This document shows positions 16,560 through 28,200 of a DNA stretch of 64,000 nt, one piece after another. Each line of letters begins with the position of its first letter. The stretch's first letter is position 1. Origin of the DNA: Roseovarius faecimaris (GTDB lineage Bacteria; Pseudomonadota; Alphaproteobacteria; Rhodobacterales; Rhodobacteraceae); assembly GCF_009762325.1 (NCBI RefSeq), contig NZ_CP034348.1, forward strand, positions 2,548,501 to 2,612,500, in the 5' to 3' direction. The notes under the pieces are model-generated. The model worked only from the letters and a program-made list of their open reading frames with translations, made no database searches and had not been told where the DNA came from. A program made the translations under genes and the position numbers.

Positions 16560-18554
16560 TTAAAAGATGAAGTCGTCTGCGGTGAGACTGTGAGACGACA
16601 CGCCCGAAACGGTGATCGTGAAATCCCCATATTCAATGACCGCACCGTTCGCCGTGTCCCTGATATCGAGATTTTGCATCGGGTTATGGCCCAGATCCAG
16701 TCCAACCAGCTTGATATGGTCGATCCCGACCTGGAAGTCGGTGATCACGTCATTGCCGTTGCCGGAGAGCGTGTTGAAGACAAACTCGTCCTGCCCCACC
16801 CCTCCGGTCAGCGTATCACTGCCGTACCCGCCGTTGAGCGTATCCTGGCCCGCTTCTCCATCGAGCACATCGCGACCGTACCCGCCCCCGAGGAAATCGT
16901 TGCCATCGCCGCCAAGCAGCGTGTCGTCATGATTGCCCGCACCGATCTGGTCATCTCCGGCTCCGCCATTGATCCTGTCGTGCCCGTGTCCTGCGCCAAT
17001 CGTGTCATTGCCCGCGCCACCGGTCACGGTGTCATTGCCATAGCTCGCGGCGAGCCAGTCATGGCCATCGGCCCCCTGAACAAGGTCGTTTCCGGCACCG
17101 CCCGAGAAAATGTCGTCGCCTTCCCCGGCGTTGATGACGTCATTGCCCTCGCCACCGCCGCCCTGATCGTTGCCGGCGCCGGCGTTCAAGGTGTCATCGC
17201 CCAGACCGCCGCCCAGCAAATCATTGCCAGCGCCGCCGGACACCTGATCATCACCCTCTCCTCCGGGCAGGTTATCGTCTCCGCCATAGCCTGAAAGGGT
17301 GTCGTTTCCGTTGCCGCCTTTCAGGCTGTCGTTGTAATTGCTTCCATCGAGCAGGTCGGCCCCATCTCCACCTGCAATAAAGAGACCGGTTGTCGAACTG
17401 GACGGGCCCGGGCTCGTGGCGTTCGACGATGTGGTCGAGTTGCTTGGATCCAGCTCTCGCACTTCGGAACTGGTCAGCGTCTGATTGGAAAAGGAAAAGA
17501 ACTCGACATTTCTGTATACATCGGTGCCCTCTGCGGATGTCACGATAATGTCGTTGCCTGATATCTCGACGGTAACCTCTGACGATCCGGCGTTGATTTT
17601 GACGGTGTCCACCCCTGCCCCACCGTCGATTGTATCGTTGCCCAAACCGCCGGCCAGCATGTTGTCACCGGCATTGCCGGTCAGATGGTTATGCCTCGAA
17701 TTGCCGTAAAGAGACAGATCCTCAAGCCCCAGCAGCACGGCGTCAGTCGCTCCACTCAGAAGCGTCAGACTGGAAGACGACCGCAAGACCGTCTCATCGA
17801 TCAGGTCGAGCTTCACGTTTTCTGACCCGATGTGAACAGCGGCGCTGATCTCGGTCGTGCCGTATGCGATCGTGACGGTCTGCGTGCCGCCCGACGTCAC
17901 CTTCACGGAATAGCCGCCCGCCCCATAGGTTGTGTCGCTTTTACCCGAGAGGCTGAACGTGACGCCCCCGACGCCCTCGCCAACCGAGTAGAAATCATCG
18001 CCATTGATGTCATTATACACCACGCCCGTGAGGAAAGTTGCCCCGTTGCTCGTGGCGAAGTTCTGCGTGATCATGGTGGCGTCATAGCCCAAGTAATCGC
18101 CATTCGCCTGACCGATACCGACCTCCCGGAAGACCGGGTTCAGGAGGTTGGCTCGGTGCCCGTCACTGAGGATGAGGGCGCGATTGAGATGGTAGATCGC
18201 CTGCGTCGTGTCCAGCGTCCCTGAAGAGGCGCGATAGCCGATGTTTTCACCCCAGTGATAAGACCCGGAAAACACATATCCTGCGTCTTCCATTCTTTGA
18301 CCGGCACTCGATCCGCCTGCGCCCGTGTGCGAAAAATCGTCATTGGCGATCATCCAGCTGGAATGCTGGCCCGCCGCAACATGCAGCGTATACGTTCCTG
18401 CGAGGGGGGAAGCAGAGCCTTGTGGCAAACCCAGAGCGGCTATTTCCTGAGACGTCAAACCGATGCGGACTGCTTCACCATACGGGTCCAGCCGAAAACT
18501 GTTCACCAGTTCGATCATCAGTTGTTCGTTACTCGAAACGGTCATTATCGACAT
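16560..18554 (-). CDS. CAP-domain protein with RTX calcium-binding repeats
   Basis: The preferred start is MSIMTVSS, giving 664 residues, since an upstream extension is rich in charged residues and lacks a family match. Residues about 15-175 form a CAP/SCP/PR-1 domain: FSHTG, GENIGYR and DGHRANLLNPVFREVGIG carry the usual histidine and glutamate positions. Residues about 180-260 resemble an SdrD-like B domain (VVYNDINGDDF). From about 400 to 620 come roughly 15 RTX nonapeptides of the GGxGxDxL type, then a short C-terminal domain ending in DDFIF. RTX proteins of this shape are exported by type I secretion without an N-terminal signal peptide; none is seen here and no exporter genes are adjacent. 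The CAP domain often acts on membranes, peptides or cell walls, so a secreted or surface role is likely. The start is not certain because its ribosome site is weak. Confidence 0.82.
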   Translation of the reverse strand: MSIMTVSSNEQLMIELVNSFRLDPYGEAVRIGLTSQEIAALGLPQGSASPLAGTYTLHVAAGQHSSWMIANDDFSHTGAGGSSAGQRMEDAGYVFSGSYHWGENIGYRASSGTLDTTQAIYHLNRALILSDGHRANLLNPVFREVGIGQANGDYLGYDATMITQNFATSNGATFLTGVVYNDINGDDFYSVGEGVGGVTFSLSGKSDTTYGAGGYSVKVTSGGTQTVTIAYGTTEISAAVHIGSENVKLDLIDETVLRSSSSLTLLSGATDAVLLGLEDLSLYGNSRHNHLTGNAGDNMLAGGLGNDTIDGGAGVDTVKINAGSSEVTVEISGNDIIVTSAEGTDVYRNVEFFSFSNQTLTSSEVRELDPSNSTTSSNATSPGPSSSTTGLFIAGGDGADLLDGSNYNDSLKGGNGNDTLSGYGGDDNLPGGEGDDQVSGGAGNDLLGGGLGDDTLNAGAGNDQGGGGEGNDVINAGEGDDIFSGGAGNDLVQGADGHDWLAASYGNDTVTGGAGNDTIGAGHGHDRINGGAGDDQIGAGNHDDTLLGGDGNDFLGGGYGRDVLDGEAGQDTLNGGYGSDTLTGGVGQDEFVFNTLSGNGNDVITDFQVGIDHIKLVGLDLGHNPMQNLDIRDTANGAVIEYGDFTITVSGVSSHSLTADDFIF

Positions 18555-18635
18555 CCAGGCAGTTGCGTAGCGCCGGACGAGAAAACCGCTTCTTTGGGGC
18601 TCCAATATGGAGCAAGTTTGACTTTTTGGCGTAAG

Positions 18636-18655
18636 TAAGACCGCCCAAGGTCTTA
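18636..18655. promoter_or_regulatory. inverted repeat upstream of the CAP-RTX gene
   Basis: TAAGACC-GCCCAA-GGTCTTA is a perfect 7-bp inverted repeat with a 6-nt spacer, 82-101 bp before the preferred start codon. It may be an operator. Confidence 0.4.
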
Positions 18656-18665
18656 TCTCGAACAC

Positions 18666-19274
18666 AATTTAAACGGGGGGCACGCGCGTTGCAGCGCACG
18701 GTCATCGCGGTCTGCCGACATGCTCGCGCGACCTGACCCGAGCGCGGCTCAAACCATCGCTGAGGCGTCAGGCGTCACGGCCCGGCCTCTGCGGATGGCC
18801 GTCACGAAACCGGGGTTGGCGGGCGCGTTCCTCCCCTCGGACAAAAGCACCCGTCGGGGTCGGCCAAAAACGTGCAGGAGATCACTTCCGGTTCTATGGG
18901 GACGGGCATGGCGGCAAGGATCACCCTCGCCCGCCACCTGGAAAGCCGATCATTACCCGGTCACGAACCTCGGAAGCAGTTAACCGATTCTCAACGAATT
19001 GTGGTGATTCTGTGAGTTTGGACCAATCCGCCAAATTGCACTGTTGTGCTCACTTGAGACAATATCACAACATCTAGTGAGACTGTTTCCAAAAGCGCTC
19101 CAATTATGGCAAAATTATGGCGAGATTGCAGTAATTTAGGCCAAATTGCAGCATTTGTTTGGCCATTTCCAACTCAGCCGTTAACTTGAATTCCTGCCGA
19201 GACACCGGTCAGTGCTCGGCGATTTTTTCGCTCATCCGGTGGTTGCACCAAGGGGCTGGGTATTGGGGGTTGTT
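18666..19274. promoter_or_regulatory. divergent intergenic region with direct repeats before the giant adhesin
   Basis: This 609-bp stretch separates the CAP-RTX gene and the adhesin gene. The first 300 bp hold nothing recognisable. From about 18980 it becomes AT-rich. CCAAATTGCA occurs twice (19030-19039 and 19141-19150), and AATTATGGC occurs twice with an 11-bp period (19102-19110 and 19113-19121). At 18980-18995, TTAA-N7-TCAAC matches the CtrA consensus TTAA-N7-TTAAC at all but one position. These features suggest a controlled promoter for the adhesin; none is proven. Confidence 0.4.
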
Positions 19275-22200
19275 ATGCGATTTCTGGCATATAATCTGAT
19301 TAAGACGTTTTTGTTTGCTTCAGTTCGGAAAGGCCTGAGCCAATTCATCCGAACGCGGGTTCTGTCGAAACTGGTCTCAGGTGCCGCCGCCTTGTGCGCG
19401 CTGGCCTGGGTTGTCCTGATGTCGGCCAGCGCCGCGCAGGCACAGGACGGGGTCTGGGGATTTGCCGATCCGAATTACAGCCCAGCAGGGAACTGCGTCG
19501 CAAACAATGCGGAACTCATCAGCATCACCCCCGATCCGGGTTCCGCGCAGGGCAGCTGCACCTCGATCAATGACACAATCCAGCTGCCGGTGGATGTGAC
19601 CTATAGCCTGAACGGTAACAATGTCCGAGATTTGCTGATCGCCTACGGTGTCGGTGGCTCCGGAACAATTGCATGGGATGATTGTCTCGCTCAGCCCGGT
19701 GCTTCCGATACCGATGGTTTGACCGATATTGACGGAGATACCTGCCTTGACGGCGCTGGATTGGTCGGCACCTACACAATCTCGCGGATCATCGATGTTG
19801 GGTGTGATCTGGATAATGACGGCACGATTGATTCCGGCACCGCCGTTGATCTTTGGGCTGCTTGGAAAAGCAACAACAACGGTGGCGAGCTGTTCGACGT
19901 CACGTCCCCGCAGTGTTTCGGGCCGACGGGCGGTACCGTTCTGTCCATCGCACCCAAGCTCACAGTCGCCAAGACCACGGTGAATGGAACCGGAACGTTC
20001 AATTTCACCGTTCAGGGTGCCCAGAACAGCGACCCATTCTCGCTGACCACTACGGCGGAGAATACGCCGGTTTTGAATCCCAATGACATTCTGCCTTCGC
20101 GGACTGGCGGTGGTTTCAACAATATGATCATAACCGAAACCGTTCCGGATGGCTGGACGGCGTCGGCCGTATGTACCGGATTGACTGCTGGCGTGGACTA
20201 TACCGACGACGGCAATGGTGTGCTGACGATCAATGGGTCCGCCTTTGTCGATACAATTCCGCAGCAGGTAATTGAATGTACTTTCACCAATTCCCGCGAT
20301 ACTGCATCGCTGACGCTCGACAAGGTGGTCGAGAACGGCGTTGGCGGTACGGCGGTTGAATCTGACTGGACGATCTTTGCATCGACCGATGGCACGCTGG
20401 CCAATGCCGAACTGAGCGGCGCAGGCGCGGCGGGCTCCGTCGACGTCACCGGCACGCTCACGACAGACACCTACATTATCGGGGAGTCCCCCGACAATGC
20501 GGATTACGACCTGACCACGGTCTGTACAGGCATGACGAATTCCACCTTCGATCCGGGAACCGGAGAGCTCGTGCTGGCTGCCGATGAGGATGTCACCTGT
20601 ACCCTTACCAACAGCTACAACAAATCGTCGCTGACGCTGATCAAGAACGTGATCAACGATAGCGGTGGCACCGCGGCACCGGGCGACTTCACGCTCAACT
20701 ACAATGGTATTGCCGCCGCTCAGGGCGTGGCCATTGAGGTCGATCCTGGCAGTTTCACGCTCACCGAAACCTTGGTGACCGGGTATGCCGCCGGCAGCCC
20801 TGACATCAGCTGTGTGATCACCGGAACCAACAGCAGCTTCACCAGCCCGACCCTCACTCTGGCGGCAGGCGAAGGGGCTGTCTGTACCTTCAACAATGAC
20901 GATATTGCGCCCACCTACGATATGGCGAAAACGGCAGACGTGCCTGCCGCAGGGGCCGGGGATACGGTCACCTATACCTTTGCCTTCACGAATAATGGCG
21001 ACTGGCCGATTTCCAATCTGACGCCCGTCGACACGTCGTTCCCCGGCCTGAGCGTCATCGATTGCGGCGCAGGCGCGACCTCTATCGCATCGCTGGCCGC
21101 TGGTGCGACGGAGAGCTGTACAGCCACCTATCTGGTCACCCAGGACGATGTGGATGGAAACGGCAACGGGACTGTGGTTCCGACCGGCACCTGCGCCTCC
21201 GGCTTTGCCCTGGTGAACAACGCCACCTCGACAGCCGAAGAATCCGCACCCGACGCGGATCCGCTGACCGAACCCGACCTGACCAATAACAGCGCGACCG
21301 TCTGCCTCCCTGTCCGGGACGAGCGCTATACGATCACCAAGGTCGTGGACGATCTGGAGATCGACGCCCCGGCGCCGCTCACCTACACGGTGACCGTGGT
21401 CAATACCGGCAATGTGAGCCTGACCGGCGCGGTCTTCACCGATGCGCTGCTGCAGAACGGCGCCGCGCAGGCCTTCACCGAGAGCGATCTGAACCTCTCC
21501 GAGGGCGCCAACAGCGACGGCATCCTCGAGGTCGGCGAGACCTGGACCTATACCGGCACCTACAACGCCACCCAGGCCAATATCAACGACGGCAATGACC
21601 TGGTGAACACCGCCTCCATCGCCTTCGATCAGCTGCCCACCCCGCAGGAGGACAGCGCCACAACGACGATCACCCAGAACGAGGCCTATACGATCACCAA
21701 GGTCGTCGACGATCTGGAGATCGACGCCCCGGCGCCGCTCACCTACACGGTGACCGTGGTCAATACCGGCAATGTCGAGCTGACCGGCGCGGTCTTCACC
21801 GATGCGCTGCTGCAGAACGGCGCCGCGCAGGCCTTCACCGAGAGCGATCTGAACCTCTCCGAGGGCGCCAACAGCGACGGCATCCTCGAGGTCGGCGAGA
21901 CCTGGACCTATACCGGCACCTACAACGCCACCCAGGCCAATATCAACGACGGCAATGACCTGGTGAACACCGCCTCCATCGCCTTCGATCAGCTGCCCAC
22001 CCCGCAGGAGGACAGCGCCACAACGACGATCACCCAGAACGAGGCCTATACGATCACCAAGGTCGTCGACGATCTGGAGATCGACGCCCCGGCGCCGCTC
22101 ACCTACACGGTGACCGTGGTCAATACCGGCAATGTCGAGCTGACCGGCGCGGTCTTCACCGATGCGCTGCTGCAGAACGGCGCCGCGCAGGCCTTCACCG

Positions 22201-25200
22201 AGAGCGATCTGAACCTCTCCGAGGGCGCCAACAGCGACGGCATCCTCGAGGTCGGCGAGACCTGGACCTATACCGGCACCTACAACGCCACTCAGGCCAA
22301 TATCAACGACGGCAATGACCTGGTGAACACCGCCTCCATCGCCTTCGATCAGCTGCCCATCCCGCAGGAGGACAGCGCCACAACGACGATCACCCAGAAC
22401 GAGGCCTATACGATCACCAAGGTCGTCGACGATCTGGAGATCGACGCCCCGGCGCCGCTCACCTACACGGTGACCGTGGTCAATACCGGCAATGTCGAGC
22501 TGACCGGCGCGGTCTTCACCGATGCGCTGCTGCAGAACGGCGCCGCGCAGGCCTTCACCGAGAGCGATCTGAACCTCTCCGAGGGCGCCAACAGCGACGG
22601 CATCCTCGAGGTCGGCGAGACCTGGACCTATACCGGCACCTACAACGCCACCCAGGCCAATATCAACGACGGCAATGACCTGGTGAACACCGCCTCCATC
22701 GCCTTCGATCAGCTGCCCACCCCGCAGGAGGACAGCGCCACAACGACGATCACCCAGAACGAGGCCTATACGATCACCAAGGTCGTCGACGATCTGGAGA
22801 TCGACGCCCCGGCGCCGCTCACCTACACGGTGACCGTGGTCAATACCGGCAATGTCGAGCTGACCGGCGCGGTCTTCACCGATGCACTGCTGCAGAACGG
22901 CGCCGCGCAGGCCTTCACCGAGAGCGATCTGAACCTCTCCGAGGGCGCCAACAGCGACGGCATCCTCGAGGTCGGCGAGACCTGGACCTATACCGGCACC
23001 TACAACGCCACTCAGGCCAATATCAACGACGGCAATGACCTGGTGAACACCGCCTCCATCGCCTTCGATCAGCTGCCCACCCCGCAGGAGGACAGCGCCA
23101 CAACGACGATCACCCAGAACGAGGCCTATACGATCACCAAGGTCGTCGACGATCTGGAGATCGACGCCCCGGCGCCGCTCACCTACACGGTGACCGTGGT
23201 CAATACCGGCAATGTCGAGCTGACCGGCGCGGTCTTCACCGATGCGCTGCTGCAGAACGGCGCCGCGCAGGCCTTCACCGAGAGCGATCTGAACCTCTCC
23301 GAGGGCGCCAACAGCGACGGCATCCTCGAGGTCGGCGAGACCTGGACCTATACCGGCACCTACAACGCCACTCAGGCCAATATCAACGACGGCAATGACC
23401 TGGTGAACACCGCCTCCATCGCCTTCGATCAGCTGCCCACCCCGCAGGAGGACAGCGCCACAACGACGATCACCCAGAACGAGGCCTATACGATCACCAA
23501 GGTCGTCGACGATCTGGAGATCGACGCCCCGGCGCCGCTCACCTACACGGTGACCGTGGTCAATACCGGCAATGTCGAGCTGACCGGCGCGGTCTTCACC
23601 GATGCGCTGCTGCAGAACGGCGCCGCGCAGGCCTTCACCGAGAGCGATCTGAACCTCTCCGAGGGCGCCAACAGCGACGGCATCCTCGAGGTCGGCGAGA
23701 CCTGGACCTATACCGGCACCTACAACGCCACCCAGGCCAATATCAACGACGGCAATGACCTGGTGAACACCGCCTCCATCGCCTTCGATCAGCTGCCCAT
23801 CCCGCAGGAGGACAGCGCCACAACGACGATCACCCAGAACGAGGCCTATACGATCACCAAGGTCGTCGACGATCTGGAGATCGACGCCCCGGCGCCGCTC
23901 ACCTACACGGTGACCGTGGTCAATACCGGCAATGTCGAGCTGACCGGCGCGGTCTTCACCGATGCGCTGCTGCAGAACGGCGCCGCGCAGGCCTTCACCG
24001 AGAGCGATCTGAACCTCTCCGAGGGCGCCAACAGCGACGGCATCCTCGAGGTCGGCGAGACCTGGACCTATACCGGCACCTACAACGCCACCCAGGCCAA
24101 TATCAACGACGGCAATGACCTGGTGAACACCGCCTCCATCGCCTTCGATCAGCTGCCCATCCCGCAGGAGGACAGCGCCACAACGACGATCACCCAGAAC
24201 GAGGCCTATACGATCACCAAGGTCGTCGACGATCTGGAGATCGACGCCCCGGCGCCGCTCACCTACACGGTGACCGTGGTCAATACCGGCAATGTCGAGC
24301 TGACCGGCGCGGTCTTCACCGATGCGCTGCTGCAGAACGGCGCCGCGCAGGCCTTCACCGAGAGCGATCTGAACCTCTCCGAGGGCGCCAACAGCGACGG
24401 CATCCTCGAGGTCGGCGAGACCTGGACCTATACCGGCACCTACAACGCCACTCAGGCCAATATCAACGACGGCAATGACCTGGTGAACACCGCCTCCATC
24501 GCCTTCGATCAGCTGCCCACCCCGCAGGAGGACAGCGCCACAACGACGATCACCCAGAACGAGGCCTATACGATCACCAAGGTCGTCGACGATCTGGAGA
24601 TCGACGCCCCGGCGCCGCTCACCTACACGGTGACCGTGGTCAATACCGGCAATGTCGAGCTGACCGGCGCGGTCTTCACCGATGCGCTGCTGCAGAACGG
24701 CGCCGCGCAGGCCTTCACCGAGAGCGATCTGAACCTCTCCGAGGGCGCCAACAGCGACGGCATCCTCGAGGTCGGCGAGACCTGGACCTATACCGGCACC
24801 TACAACGCCACCCAGGCCAATATCAACGACGGCAATGACCTGGTGAACACCGCCTCCATCGCCTTCGATCAGCTGCCCATCCCGCAGGAGGACAGCGCCA
24901 CAACGACGATCACCCAGAACGAGGCCTATACGATCACCAAGGTCGTCGACGATCTGGAGATCGACGCCCCGGCGCCGCTCACCTACACGGTGACCGTGGT
25001 CAATACCGGCAATGTCGAGCTGACCGGCGCGGTCTTCACCGATGCGCTGCTGCAGAACGGCGCCGCGCAGGCCTTCACCGAGAGCGATCTGAACCTCTCC
25101 GAGGGCGCCAACAGCGACGGCATCCTCGAGGTCGGCGAGACCTGGACCTATACCGGCACCTACAACGCCACCCAGGCCAATATCAACGACGGCAATGACC

Positions 25201-28200
25201 TGGTGAACACCGCCTCCATCGCCTTCGATCAGCTGCCCATCCCGCAGGAGGACAGCGCCACAACGACGATCACCCAGAACGAGGCCTATACGATCACCAA
25301 GGTCGTCGACGATCTGGAGATCGACGCCCCGGCGCCGCTCACCTACACGGTGACCGTGGTCAATACCGGCAATGTCGAGCTGACCGGCGCGGTCTTCACC
25401 GATGCGCTGCTGCAGAACGGCGCCGCGCAGGCCTTCACCGAGAGCGATCTGAACCTCTCCGAGGGCGCCAACAGCGACGGCATCCTCGAGGTCGGCGAGA
25501 CCTGGACCTATACCGGCACCTACAACGCCACTCAGGCCAATATCAACGACGGCAATGACCTGGTGAACACCGCCTCCATCGCCTTCGATCAGCTGCCCAT
25601 CCCGCAGGAGGACAGCGCCACAACGACGATCACCCAGAACGAGGCCTATACGATCACCAAGGTCGTCGACGATCTGGAGATCGACGCCCCGGCGCCGCTC
25701 ACCTACACGGTGACCGTGGTCAATACCGGCAATGTCGAGCTGACCGGCGCGGTCTTCACCGATGCGCTGCTGCAGAACGGCGCCGCGCAGGCCTTCACCG
25801 AGAGCGATCTGAACCTCTCCGAGGGCGCCAACAGCGACGGCATCCTCGAGGTCGGCGAGACCTGGACCTATACCGGCACCTACAACGCCACTCAGGCCAA
25901 TATCAACGACGGCAATGACCTGGTGAACACCGCCTCCATCGCCTTCGATCAGCTGCCCATCCCGCAGGAGGACAGCGCCACAACGACGATCACCCAGAAC
26001 GAGGCCTATACGATCACCAAGGTCGTCGACGATCTGGAGATCGACGCCCCGGCGCCGCTCACCTACACGGTGACCGTGGTCAATACCGGCAATGTCGAGC
26101 TGACCGGCGCGGTCTTCACCGATGCGCTGCTGCAGAACGGCGCCGCGCAGGCCTTCACCGAGAGCGATCTGAACCTCTCCGAGGGCGCCAACAGCGACGG
26201 CATCCTCGAGGTCGGCGAGACCTGGACCTATACCGGCACCTACAACGCCACCCAGGCCAATATCAACGACGGCAATGACCTGGTGAACACCGCCTCCATC
26301 GCCTTCGATCAGCTGCCCACCCCGCAGGAGGACAGCGCCACAACGACGATCACCCAGAACGAGGCCTATACGATCACCAAGGTCGTCGACGATCTGGAGA
26401 TCGACGCCCCGGCGCCGCTCACCTACACGGTGACCGTGGTCAATACCGGCAATGTCGAGCTGACCGGCGCGGTCTTCACCGATGCGCTGCTGCAGAACGG
26501 CGCCGCGCAGGCCTTCACCGAGAGCGATCTGAACCTCTCCGAGGGCGCCAACAGCGACGGCATCCTCGAGGTCGGCGAGACCTGGACCTATACCGGCACC
26601 TACAACGCCACCCAGGCCAATATCAACGACGGCAATGACCTGGTGAACACCGCCTCCATCGCCTTCGATCAGCTGCCCACCCCGCAGGAGGACAGCGCCA
26701 CAACGACGATCACCCAGAACGAGGCCTATACGATCACCAAGGTCGTCGACGATCTGGAGATCGACGCCCCGGCGCCGCTCACCTACACGGTGACCGTGGT
26801 CAATACCGGCAATGTCGAGCTGACCGGCGCGGTCTTCACCGATGCGCTGCTGCAGAACGGCGCCGCGCAGGCCTTCACCGAGAGCGATCTGAACCTCTCC
26901 GAGGGCGCCAACAGCGACGGCATCCTCGAGGTCGGCGAGACCTGGACCTATACCGGCACCTACAACGCCACCCAGGCCAATATCAACGACGGCAATGACC
27001 TGGTGAACACCGCCTCCATCGCCTTCGATCAGCTGCCCACCCCGCAGGAGGACAGCGCCACAACGACGATCACCCAGAACGAGGCCTATACGATCACCAA
27101 GGTCGTCGACGATCTGGAGATCGACGCCCCGGCGCCGCTCACCTACACGGTGACCGTGGTCAATACCGGCAATGTCGAGCTGACCGGCGCGGTCTTCACC
27201 GATGCGCTGCTGCAGAACGGCGCCGCGCAGGCCTTCACCGAGAGCGATCTGAACCTCTCCGAGGGCGCCAACAGCGACGGCATCCTCGAGGTCGGCGAGA
27301 CCTGGACCTATACCGGCACCTACAACGCCACCCAGGCCAATATCAACGACGGCAATGACCTGGTGAACACCGCCTCCATCGCCTTCGATCAGCTGCCCAC
27401 CCCGCAGGAGGACAGCGCCACAACGACGATCACCCAGAACGAGGCCTATACGATCACCAAGGTCGTCGACGATCTGGAGATCGACGCCCCGGCGCCGCTC
27501 ACCTACACGGTGACCGTGGTCAATACCGGCAATGTCGAGCTGACCGGCGCGGTCTTCACCGATGCGCTGCTGCAGAACGGCGCCGCGCAGGCCTTCACCG
27601 AGAGCGATCTGAACCTCTCCGAGGGCGCCAACAGCGACGGCATCCTCGAGGTCGGCGAGACCTGGACCTATACCGGCACCTACAACGCCACTCAGGCCAA
27701 TATCAACGACGGCAATGACCTGGTGAACACCGCCTCCATCGCCTTCGACGAATTGCCTGAACCGCAAAGCGACAGTGCCACAACGACGATTGCGCAGAAT
27801 CCGGCCTTCACGATTGAGAAGGTTGCTGACAAGGACTCTGTCGGCCCCGAAGCCGAAAGCATCGACTATACCATCACGGTCGTGAACACGGGCAATGTCA
27901 CGCTGACCGAGGTGAGCCTTGTCGATGAAACGACACAGGCCAATCTCGACGAGACCCAGACCTTCCCCATTCCGCTTGCATCCGGTCCGACACTGGTAAG
28001 CGGCGACGCGAACAATGACGGGAACCTGGATGTTGGCGAAACGTGGGTCTATGAGGCTTCCGTTGATGTCACCGACAGCATGCTTCAGATCACGGACAGC
28101 TTCAGCCCGGGACGCATCACCAATGTCGCCACCTTCGACGCATTGCAGGTCGATCCGGACTCGTCCGAGGCCGTGACAGATGTCGAACCGCAGTTCGTCA

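Noticed and set aside
16700..17390. RTX repeats as a DNA-level tandem repeat
   Set aside because: The nonapeptides are conserved at protein level only; the DNA copies are diverged, so they are described in the gene entry.
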